Source: Channallabes apus
Lineage: Eukaryota; Chordata; Actinopteri; Siluriformes; Clariidae
DNA length: 64,000 bases
Assembly (NCBI GenBank): GCA_030522415.1
Contig: CM060105.1
Location: 20,148,777 to 20,212,776, forward strand
Direction: 5' to 3'
The translations under genes were made by a program, and so were the position numbers. Position 1 is the first letter of the stretch, and each line of letters begins with the position of its first letter. The notes beneath the pieces are model-generated. The model did no database searches and was not told the DNA's origin. It saw only the letters and a list, made by a program, of their open reading frames with translations. This document shows positions 37,538-64,000 of this stretch, piece after piece.

Positions 37538-40500
37538 TTCTTTCTTCTGCTTTGCCTCCTTAATATCTGGGGCAATCTGATATGAGGTACTAATTATGGT
37601 AGCAAATACATACAACTCATTACCAGCATGTGGTTCTGCGTTTTTGGCCCTGGCGGATTAAATCCTAAACTAAAGTTCGTTTGATTAAAAAAAAAAAAAA
37701 TTAATAAACAAATAAATTAATAAAAAAAAAGTAGAGAAGTTTCACAAGTAAAAATATCACTGCCAATAAGCAATGACAGGAGAGGAGGCCAACAAGAAGA
37801 ATCATTTCCTTCTTAGTTTACGTATACGTTTTGCTTTCGTGTAGACGTCTGGCCTAGAAGAGACAGACACCGTGATCTCTGCAGCTTCCCACAGCTCACA
37901 CACACCAACATGACACGTCTTGCTAATGAGGTTAGGAGTGAATAAAAGCTGTAGTGCCAGAAGAGAGGTGTGAGAAATAATACAACTGTAAAGCTTGGGG
38001 CAAACCCAGAACGGTGATTCAGAAAAGGAAACAATGTGTTACTCTGCCTGTGCAGGACTACAGCTGGGAACAACTGAATCTGGTGCACAACAGAACGTTA
38101 AGAGCCTTGAATGGAACTGAAGAGAATTCCTTCAGGACTGCAGACTGGTTGTAAGAGAAACAGAAATGTTGCAGAACGCTGCTTCACAATGGTAAATCAA
38201 CAGGACAAGAAGCATTTGCATTTTGCAAATGAAGCATTCGTCTCCCACACTCTTACTTTAAACGGTTACTTGGATATCAAAAAACCTTTAAAAATGTACA
38301 TAGAGGAGCACTTCTACTTATAGAATTCCAAAAATGTTGCAGTAATTCTTTATGTATATTGAAACATATATGAAGATTTGAATATTCTAAGTAGTTAGAG
38401 AGTTAGTTAGTGTATGATCACTGACATAACTCTGGTAGTTCATGGCAGATAACTGAACCCAGATGCCTTCGTTCCTCATGTATTAAACCCAAATAAATCT
38501 CTCTCCTCTACATAAATACTAAAACAGTTGAGACTTTTCAAATCTGCTTTTCCCCTGCTGCAGCTGGCTGCACAACTGTCCTCGACGTAGCATTTCTGAA
38601 GGACGTACAGCCTGGAACACTGTGTACAGAAGTGCTCACTGCCTCATCAGCTACTGTTGTACATGCGCTATTCTAGAGCTGAGACGGTGCAGGGCTCAAC
38701 TCTGCCCACACCTTAACAGAGGACTTTACTCAGTCCACCCTGAGCAGATTACATCAGACTGACAACGAAGCTTTGGGTTGTAAGAGAAACAACAGAACTG
38801 TTGCAGAACACTGCTTCACAATGGTAAATCAACAGGATGTGGGTATGTGACTGGGGAAAGCCACAATGCAGACACAATCATATCGTACTTTGCGTAAATA
38901 TTCACACCCTTGAGCTCTCCAATATTTCATGGTATTACTGAACAGATTTAATTTGGATGCGTCATGAATACTTGCGCAATTACAGCTCACATGCTTGAAT
39001 GGTAATCATAAATAACACTTAAGATTATATTACTTACTCTTATTGATTGAAAAGCCCTGATACTGAACAAATTCTCTCATAGGCAACCAAATATGCATCA
39101 AAAGCTGAGTTTCACAGACATATAAATGTCTGTATATAAATGTATAATAAATATATACATACAAATCTACTGTTCTGTACACATATGAGAAACATAAGAC
39201 AAGACATAAGTATGAAATAAAGGTGATGCAAACAAACACTTTAGTTTCAATATGTGTATGACTTGCCACATGAATTGCCATAGACAGTATGTATTTAAAA
39301 TTTTTTTTTTATAAATCTAGTTGCACACAACGATACTGTAAGTGTGCCCAAGCACCTTGCGCCATTTCCCACTAGGCGCATCAGAAAGACAGCGGGCACA
39401 CACATTTAAGTCACTCAATGTGATGTCACTCAAAATGACATTGCATAGAAAGTTATTAGCCACATTTTAGCCCCCAGAGCATCACACTGTCAGGCAATGT
39501 AACATCATTTCGCAATGTTATGAGCCACTTTTCAGCATAAGTTTAAGCCATCACGGCTGACCTTCACAATTTTGCATCCTCAACGTCTTGAGATCACACA
39601 GGCCCAGTTTGCTGGCAATCATAAAAATTCCCTAGAAGGAGTACATCAAAAACCATAGGGTGTGCTTTGCAAATGGTCCAAAATAATTGACTTTCAGTTA
39701 AATAGAGCCCATGAGATGTAGGAACAGTATGTGTACGTGTATACTTTATACATACATTCATAAATATATAAATTGGCAGTGGCACTGCTAGTGTTTGCAC
39801 AGTTAGACAGCATCATCAACTTCCGTCATATACTGTACTGCCGTTCCTCACTGAAAACAACAGCAGGCAGCATCATCTGTTTGTTTGTTTTTTAAGTGGA
39901 ATGTTGCACCTCACTCAGCAATGAATATGGCAGAAGTAAGAGCTGTGTCAGGAGTGTGAGGAGCGGCAGCAAGTTGACTGCACACTCCATTCACAGATAA
40001 TGTAGCACACAGGCGTCAGGATCTGCACACCTGCGTAGGCAAGACTTGCAACTGGTTATCCTAAAATAAGGATAAGAAGTCTACAATGTCTAAACACAGA
40101 ACTGATCCATGCTGTCCAATCCAATAGAAGCACTAGTATTGATCAAATCGATGAAAAGGTTAATGTTGGTTGTCATAGAAATGTGTCAGAACACACAGTG
40201 CATCACTGTTATGGTGGCAAAGAGATGGTGGGGGGGGGGGGAATGCACCTATGAAATATTAAGCAGGTGTTCATAATATAGTTTGACTTCAGGGGTTTTC
40301 TGTTTGGTTTTTTTTTGGACTAGGCTGCAATCGTGTTTGTTTCTGTTGAAAAGTTAGCCTTTTTAACATGAACATTCGAGGAACTACACGTCTCAGTACT
40401 TCCACGCTGGACACGAATTTATGCAATGTTTAAAAAGAAAGGGTGTAAAAAGAAAGGGTTTAATGTCTCTGTTTTCAGAATCTGTTTTTCCATCTCAGTA

Positions 40501-41120
40501 TCAGGCACGTTTCTTACTCAAATATTACAGCGAGCCCCAGTCAAGTGACTAAAGTATGGTATAAAACAAAACGGCATATTACTTACAAATCAGTTTTGAT
40601 TTTAATTTTAACACATTTATTTTGACTCACTTTTCGGGCCTAGTGGCTATTCGAGGAACTGAACGTTTTGGCACTTCCGCGTTGGACTCGAATTTATGCC
40701 ATGTGCATTAAATCATAAAATCATATGATAACACCAACCTTTCAACCTACAGTGATTAAAACAAAAAAGCTCTTAGTATCGTTAAAAAAAAAAAAAAAAA
40801 AAGGTCCCCGTCACGTGACTAAGCTTGGTATTTTTAATAGCATATTAAATACAAATCAAATATTTCGTTTTTAACACATTTATCTGAAGAAAAATCATGT
40901 TTACTTAATAGTTTAATAAAAATAAATGTTTAAACATTAAAAATCTGAAATAATGATACATTTTTGTGATTATCTGAGGTAAAAACCCAAGCTGTTTATC
41001 TTGAAGGCACCACTCTGTGGTTCTCTAGTCTCCCAAGTTCACCACCAAAAGGCCTAAATCTGATTATGTGATTAGAGCAGACTGTAAGTGTGTGAACTTG
41101 ACGCTGAGTGGAGAGAGAGG

Positions 41121-41164
<44 letters not shown>

Positions 41165-41289
41165 GTGTGATGTGAGGCAGATTCACCTTTAGCTCGACAG
41201 TCCGCGCAGAACTTGTTTTCCTCTCGCGCGAGCAGTGATGAGAGCAGCGTCTGATAACGGTCAACATCCTTCACCGCCTTCCCCGTCAT
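21932..41289 (-). CDS. smap2: SMAP2, stromal membrane-associated ArfGAP 2 (complete, 10 coding exons)
   Basis: Ten coding exons on the minus strand: 41289-41187, 28789-28656, 28523-28438, 28334-28256, 28150-28091, 27990-27915, 27829-27714, 24206-24026, 23751-23450 and 22045-21932. All have GT/AG borders and compatible phases, and join to 1251 nt, 416 residues plus TGA (human SMAP2 is 429). The ArfGAP domain lies at about residues 10-130, with zinc ligands C28, C31, C48 and C51 (CX2CX16CX2C) and the catalytic-type Arg R56 in [10 protein letters not shown] clathrin-box LLGLD spans the exon 6/7 junction (L176-D180). Exon 8 encodes the VPENLSLF...DSILSLYSS region, and exons 9-10 are Met/Gly/Gln-rich, ending in HVWK. 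Known family role: GTPase-activating protein for Arf GTPases in clathrin-dependent endosome/TGN traffic. The N-terminus [13 protein letters not shown] fits SMAP2 rather than SMAP1. The next gene, col9a2, is divergent, as in human 1p34. Start: first in-frame ATG, with G at -3. Confidence 0.95.
22046..23449 (-). other. smap2 intron 9
   Basis: No gene seen. It contains a degenerate copy of a DNA-element family at about 22190-22780 (ends in TTAAAGGTCATATA on the minus strand) and a 17-19 bp G homopolymer at about 23195-23213. Confidence 0.5.
23450..23751 (-). CDS. smap2: smap2 coding exon 9 (Met/Gly/Gln-rich)
   Basis: Encodes 100 residues rich in Met, Gly, Ala and Gln ([17 protein letters not shown]...QQLQWNITQ). 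QLQWN matches the human AQQLQWNLTQ. The heptad GVQGGMM occurs twice in tandem. The acceptor follows a (TG)n/(CA)n tract that forms the polypyrimidine-like region. Confidence 0.93.
23756..23782. repeat. (CA)n next to smap2 exon 9
   Basis: About 13 CA units directly upstream (in the transcript sense, UG repeats) of the exon 9 acceptor. Confidence 0.9.
24026..24206 (-). CDS. smap2: smap2 coding exon 8
   Basis: Encodes 60 residues from [14 protein letters not shown] to TPQTNMAAN, including [13 protein letters not shown] and [11 protein letters not shown], which match the human SVPENLNLFPEP and [10 protein letters not shown] segments of the C-terminal adaptor/CALM-binding part. Acceptor TCCTAG|CCTGTC, donor AATG|GTACGG. 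Confidence 0.93.
24793..25003 (+). mobile_element. tRNA-derived SINE with L2-type tail
   Basis: Head GTGTAGCTCAGTGGTTGAGG (box A) and CAGATTCAAACCCC (box B), middle CTGTTGGCCCTTGAGCAAGG, tail GTCACTCTGGATAAGAGCAT then CTGCCAATTGCCTAAATG. The tail matches the 3' end of the L2-type LINE at 9737-11135, so the LINE is its likely mobilising partner. In smap2 intron 7. Confidence 0.85.
25348..25668 (-). pseudogene. BED-type zinc finger fragment of hAT transposase
   Basis: Reads from [11 protein letters not shown]; the finger region is [14 protein letters not shown], then [14 protein letters not shown] and [14 protein letters not shown]. In BED fingers the first pair is C-x2-C; here CKVR has Arg where the second Cys is expected, so zinc binding is probably lost unless the later Cys substitutes. 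The catalytic RNase-H-like part is absent. Confidence 0.65.
25749..27118 (-). mobile_element. Tc1-like transposon, complete ends, defective transposase
   Basis: Long terminal repeats of about 200 bp, outer ends CAGGTCCTTCTCAAAAAATT in both orientations, with inner repeats of CTCAAAAAATTTGCATATTT; flanked by duplicated TA (25747-25748, 27119-27120). 1370 bp. Known in the literature as a family type spread widely among fishes (and proposed to have moved between teleosts and lampreys); that statement is from memory. Confidence 0.9.
26015..26855 (-). pseudogene. Tc1-like transposase, deleted and frameshifted
   Basis: N-terminal helix-turn-helix part ([20 protein letters not shown]...; SRATVYRRV) spans 26855 to about 26490. 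It then jumps in another frame to [20 protein letters not shown]. The segment carrying the first catalytic Asp (SDES motif of the family) is deleted. The second Asp ([12 protein letters not shown]) and the [11 protein letters not shown] motif remain. The C-terminus is also cut after KRKLRDTR. Not functional. Confidence 0.85.
27714..27829 (-). CDS. smap2: smap2 coding exon 7
   Basis: Encodes the Asp of LLGLD, then a low-complexity Ser/Ala linker ([15 protein letters not shown]...) ending HSARST. The donor is ACA|GTAAGG. An hAT transposon target duplication begins only 17 bp inside the intron from this exon, see the hAT entry at 25234-27688. Confidence 0.9.
27915..27990 (-). CDS. smap2: smap2 coding exon 6 (clathrin box, first part)
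   Basis: Encodes [20 protein letters not shown] then DLLGL, with the Asp of the LLGLD clathrin-box motif completed in exon 7. Acceptor CCTACAG|AAG, donor TTAG|GTAACC. Confidence 0.92.
28091..28150 (-). CDS. smap2: smap2 coding exon 5
   Basis: Exactly 20 codons, [20 protein letters not shown], matching the human PVVFEKVKM segment after the ArfGAP domain. Acceptor TTACAG|AAAGAG, donor CTG|GTAAGT. Confidence 0.92.
28256..28334 (-). CDS. smap2: smap2 coding exon 4
   Basis: Encodes [20 protein letters not shown] and DIQAFR, the C-terminal helix part of the ArfGAP domain (human FIRDKYEKKKYMD). Acceptor GTTTAG|ATCAGC, donor CGA|GTAAGT. Confidence 0.93.
28438..28523 (-). CDS. smap2: smap2 coding exon 3
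   Basis: Encodes [20 protein letters not shown] and CFQRPETD plus two bases of the next codon. Acceptor AATCAG|TGTATG, donor CA|GTATCC. It lies in the ArfGAP domain. Confidence 0.93.
28656..28789 (-). CDS. smap2: smap2 coding exon 2 (zinc finger and Arg finger)
   Basis: Encodes [20 protein letters not shown] and onward to QWTQEQIL. It holds zinc ligands C48/C51 and R56. Acceptor CTTCTCAG|GTCCC, donor CTG|GTCTGT. The last codon is Leu where human SMAP2 has Gln (EQIQC), so EQILC is a lineage difference at the junction. Confidence 0.94.
30757..30807. repeat. (GA)n microsatellite
   Basis: About 25 GA units in smap2 intron 1. Confidence 0.95.
32285..33356. mobile_element. non-autonomous hAT element, 1072 bp, perfect 8-bp target duplication
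   Basis: Ends AAGGGCTGCACGATAT (left) and the complement of TAGGGCTGCACGATAT (right), flanked by GTACAAAC at 32277-32284 and 33357-33364. Subterminal GATAACGATA-type repeats on both sides. No transposase ORF; contains a (TA)n tract at about 33150-33190. In smap2 intron 1. Confidence 0.88.
33711..33852. repeat. imperfect palindrome, about 140 bp
   Basis: TCCACATGTTTCACAG / TTCACAGTAGG / GAATTATGTAGAT on the left arm pairs with ATCTACATAATTC / CGTACTGTGAA / CTTGTGGA on the right, around an AT-rich loop. Possibly a hairpin MITE. In smap2 intron 1. Confidence 0.7.
36000..36260 (+). mobile_element. probable Tc1-like fragment
   Basis: CAACATTGTTGCCTGAGCTC, CTAATGCACTTGAAGCTGAA and CACAAATTCCCACAACCACT resemble the 3' part of a dispersed fish DNA-transposon family; no ends are visible. 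Confidence 0.35.
37481..37535. repeat. (TG)n microsatellite
   Basis: About 27 TG units in smap2 intron 1. Confidence 0.95.
38149..38837. repeat. 60-bp direct repeat pair
   Basis: TTGTAAGAGAAACAGAAATG...CTTCACAATGGTAAATCAAC at 38149-38202 recurs at 38777-38837 with a short indel and few substitutions. Confidence 0.8.
40365..40885. repeat. old tandem duplication, about 270-bp unit
   Basis: GGAACTACACGTCTCAGTAC / CTTCCACGCTGGACACGAAT in 40379-40425 matches GGAACTGAACGTTTTGGCAC / CTTCCGCGTTGGACTCGAAT in 40655-40700. The trailing GTGACTAAAGTATGG...TTAACACATTTAT (40545-40620) matches GTGACTAAGCTTGG...TTAACACATTTAT (40815-40883). Confidence 0.75.
41187..41289 (-). CDS. smap2: smap2 coding exon 1
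   Basis: Encodes residues 1-34 plus the first base of Gly35; contains the first two zinc ligands (FCADC). Donor AAAG|GTGAAT. No earlier in-frame ATG before the start; the codons upstream begin with GTG. Confidence 0.93.
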
Positions 41290-41299
41290 TTCTGCACCT

Positions 41300-41900
41300 T
41301 TACACACCTTTTATTCTTCTCTTCACGGCGCCTTCTGACTTAAATATTAAACATAAAAAACAGACTGTTTTCAGAGAAATATCGTGTGGAGGAAACGCGA
41401 ACGCGGCGATAAGCGAGCTAAACCGGACGTTATATACGTTATCTTTCAGATTTAAACGCCACCGGCTAAGCGCGCGAGGAGGCTTAGCTGTTGTTAACCG
41501 CCTAGCTTCTCAACTCTCAAAATAAATTTTAATTTGACAAATTTACAAATAAACACCTTCGTTTTCGCTTTCTCTCTCTTTTTTGATCAAATGTATATTT
41601 ACTCCTCAGTTTCCAAACGCGCCGACCACTCGCTCACTTACTTCAGCGTTCTTCTCCTCCTCCTCTACCCGTATTCCAACTAAATCCCGCCTCCAGCGTT
41701 AAGACTGGCTTATAAAATACGCCTTCAATATAATTGACAGTTATCCAGCCAAACGTACCGCGGAACACAAACAGTACTATCCAATCCTAACACACAAGGA
41801 AGCATTTGTCTGAAAACGGATAGGGAGAGAAATAAACGCCTATTTCACGCTGGTACCGGTATCCTGCTTCCGCCGTCACTGTGCTCGAGAGCCGCCCTTC
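41300..41900 (-). promoter_or_regulatory. smap2: CpG-dense smap2 promoter / 5' UTR region
   Basis: Directly upstream of the smap2 ATG. CpG dinucleotides are dense compared with the flanks (for example around 41395-41480 and 41610-41650), as expected of an unmethylated housekeeping promoter. A good minus-strand donor, GAA|GTAAGTGAG, near 41635-41645 allows an untranslated first exon, but no convincing acceptor was chosen. The start site cannot be fixed from sequence. Confidence 0.5.
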
Positions 41901-42321
41901 ACGTCATTACACACACTTCAAGCATCCTGCAGTGTTTTTCTTCTTTTTTTAGGGTTAATTATATACAAATTAATACCGACACAGATCAGTCATTATACAG
42001 GACACGGCCAATAACGTGTGGCGGTTAATAAAGTAATTAAATAACTCCCTTAAACAGTTTATGTCTGAAATGTGGGAAGTGGCTCCACCTGGTGGGCAAT
42101 TCGGCATTTTTATTATAATTTTTTTTTTACCTCGATTAATCCACAATTTATGTATGTATTTCTAGATAGATAGAGAGATAGATAGAAGAATATTAAAGGT
42201 AAGATAAAATAAAAAAATCACAATGAGAAAAACAGGTAAAAATAAAATAAATAAATACAAAAAGAAAAATAGAAAAGAAAAAAACAAACATACCTTCAAC
42301 TAAATTAATAAATAAAATAAA

Positions 42322-42380
42322 ATTTACATTTCACAGCCATCCTTATCCAGAGTGAATTAACCACTGAGCTACCCTACTGA
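42322..42380 (-). mobile_element. tRNA-SINE copy with head fused to tail
   Basis: On the minus strand, GTAGCTCAGTGGTTAATTCA runs directly into CACTCTGGATAAGGATGGCT and AAATGTAAAT. The whole middle and box B of the 24793 SINE family are absent. Confidence 0.6.
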
Positions 42381-42424
42381 TAAATTAATAAAATAAAATA
42401 TTCTTTTTTAAATTATAAGACTTA

Positions 42425-42690
42425 CTCACTCATCATCTATACCACTTTATCCTCCTGTGTAGGGGGTCGCAGGGGGCCTGGAGCCTATCCCAGGTGACTT
42501 AGGGTATGGTATGGGGCAGGGTACAACCTGGATGGGGTGCCAATCCATCACAGCGCCGGTCCCAAGCCCCAAGGATAAAATGCATCAGGGAGGGCATCCA
42601 GTGTAAAACCTGTGTGAAGCGTGTATGTGCGGACCGGATGGTCCGCTGTGGCGACCCCTTGCTGGGAGCTGCTAGGGGAGACCAAGAACA
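42425..42690. mobile_element. SINE 3' end joined to a different LINE/SINE tail
   Basis: 42425-42555 is the minus-oriented 3' part of the ATGAATGA-tailed SINE (GGGGGCCTGGAGCCTATCCC; GGGTGCCAATCCATCACAG). It passes directly into GCCGGTCCCAAGCCC..GGATAAAATGCATCAGG and CCGCTGTGGCGACCCCTTGC, a common fish retroelement 3' sequence, possibly RTE-type. A composite or adjacent insertion in the smap2-col9a2 spacer. Confidence 0.6.
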
Positions 42691-43079
42691 ACTGAGACAC
42701 ACACTTCTATACATTTTGTATAGAAGTATCTCTAGTATCAAAAGCCATTCAGGTAACTATATTGGAGATTGTTTGTGACCTGCCTGGTGCTAATTGATGG
42801 CCAGAACTTTATTACTATTATTCTTATATTTAAAAAGTAGTCGCTCCATCACTTTACACTATATAGCAGATGATACAGTTCTTCAAATAGCGTGATAGCT
42901 GTGCTTATCTAGTTATGTAATCATTTATTTAATAATATATCAATTATTTATATATTCTGTATATATACATCAAGTTGCATATCCAAAATGGAATACATCA
43001 AAATTACAACCTAACCCCCCCCCCCTTCTCTGTTTTTGGGAATTTGACAAACTGTTTCACTCAATCAGCTTCACTAAAT
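42691..43079. other. smap2-col9a2 spacer, no gene seen
   Basis: AT-rich unique sequence with a C homopolymer at about 43016-43024. Confidence 0.5.
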
Positions 43080-43400
43080 CCATCCTTCTTGTTTAATATT
43101 CATGAGGATGCTAATCCGACAGAAGCCCCGCCCCCTGGACTGAGTGTGAGGGCCCTGAGCTTTGTGCACCTCTCATAGCGTTGGCCTCTGAGGTCTCAGG
43201 GGCTGGCTGTACACTTGGGTTACATCCTTTCCCCACACAAACATATACACACTCACACACACACACATCTTTTTTTGCACCCGGAACTTTTCTGTACTGG
43301 TCTGAGCAGCCAGGAGAGGAGAGGAGAGGTGAGGAGAGGTGCTGCAGTCCTTCGGATTGGTGTCTCTGGAGGAGAGAGGATCCTGAGACCAGTCTTCATC
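43080..43400 (+). promoter_or_regulatory. col9a2: col9a2 proximal promoter / 5' UTR
   Basis: Non-repetitive sequence just 5' of the col9a2 ATG, with a short CA tract (about 43250-43267) and purine-rich GAGGAGAGG repeats (43313-43337) that are probably 5' UTR. A CTTTGTG word at about 43159 resembles a SOX-type site, which would suit a cartilage gene, but one hexamer is weak evidence. No clear TATA box. Confidence 0.35.
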
Positions 43401-63556
<20,156 letters not shown>

Positions 63557-64000
63557 GTGAGTATCGGCCGCTCATTAATGTCATTTGTATAATTGTAATC
63601 AGTGTAATTTGGCTTTGCAAAACCTGGTGATATAAGAAATCAATGCAACCGCTTATTTTTGGGGGAAAAACGTTTATTAAGAAAGAAAAAAAACATACAG
63701 TGGTCCAATACAATACTGTACTGGTCAGTATTGTTTGAGTCGATTTTGGTGTTAGATGTTAAGTACTTTGTGTATTACGAGTGTATAATTAATTATTTTG
63801 GTGTATAAAGGATGTATTTAAGTTTGTGCTTTCAGAAAAACACAGAAAAATAACATTTTATTTAAACATGGAATTATTTTTCCATTTCTTGCTTTGGTTG
63901 TCTGCTTGCAAATTGCATATTGACTAAGCAGCTAACAAACACAAGAGTAAATAAACGTCGTAAGCCTCAAAGATTATGAAGAGTGCTTTTCCTAAAATTC
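63557..64000 (+). other. col9a2 intron 28, truncated by window end
   Basis: AT-rich sequence with no recognisable exon before the edge. Confidence 0.8.

Larger units (their letters stand above)
28790..41186 (-). other. smap2 intron 1 (12.4 kb)
   Basis: Large first intron. It contains a (GA)n tract at 30757-30807, a non-autonomous hAT at 32285-33356, a palindromic element at 33711-33852, a probable Tc1-like remnant at 36000-36260, a long (TG)n at 37481-37535, a 60-bp direct repeat at 38149/38777 and an old tandem duplication at 40365-40885. The remainder (28.8-30.7, 31.0-32.2, 33.9-36.0, 38.9-40.3 kb) shows nothing I can name; no exons were recognised on either strand. Confidence 0.7.

Noticed and set aside
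21932..41289. Alternative identity as smap1
   Set aside because: The N-terminus [22 protein letters not shown] and QLQWN segments and the col9a2 neighbour fit smap2 better.
41235..41525. Plus-strand ORF across the smap2 start
   Set aside because: Antisense of smap2 exon 1 and its CpG-rich 5' region, with no conserved protein.

Overview
The window is nuclear DNA from a vertebrate, almost certainly a teleost fish. It is AT-rich and intron-rich, full of microsatellites, and scattered with fish-type Tc1/mariner, hAT and Harbinger-like DNA transposons, an L2-type LINE and tRNA-headed SINEs. The repeat families look ostariophysan (catfish or characin-like), but that placement comes from memory of repeat families and is weak.

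Two real protein-coding genes are recognised, arranged head to head. On the minus strand, 21932-41289 holds a complete ten-exon smap2 (Arf GTPase-activating protein with a C4 zinc finger, an Arg finger and a clathrin-box LLGLD). The exons join in frame to a 416-residue protein ending in WK-stop. On the plus strand, 43401 onward holds the first 28 coding exons (516 residues) of col9a2, the alpha-2 chain of type IX collagen: signal peptide, COL3 domain, NC3 domain with the GSADF glycosaminoglycan site and CPTNC cysteine pair, and most of COL2. The gene runs off the right edge. SMAP2 and COL9A2 are also neighbours on human chromosome 1p34, which supports both identifications.

Region by region: 1-20.6 kb is intergenic DNA downstream of smap2, with no recognised gene. 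It holds a Harbinger-like MITE, several SINEs, a dead L2 LINE, several Tc1-like remnants and three higher-complexity GC-richer stretches that could be conserved non-coding DNA. 20.7-21.9 kb is the probable smap2 3' UTR. 21.9-41.3 kb is smap2; its intron 7 carries a BED-finger hAT element that was itself invaded by a Tc1 element, and its 12.4-kb intron 1 carries a second hAT element with a perfect 8-bp target duplication. 41.3-43.4 kb is the shared upstream region, CpG-dense on the smap2 side. 43.4-64 kb is col9a2, with microsatellites, two recent SINE insertions with perfect target duplications, and Tc1 and L2 fragments in its introns.

The two genes are not known to act in one pathway: smap2 works in clathrin/Arf membrane traffic and col9a2 in cartilage matrix. 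I found no CRISPR array, operon, rRNA, free-standing tRNA gene or clearly new biological system. The most interesting material is the nested transposon architecture next to a smap2 splice donor and the diagnostic structure of the SINE family.
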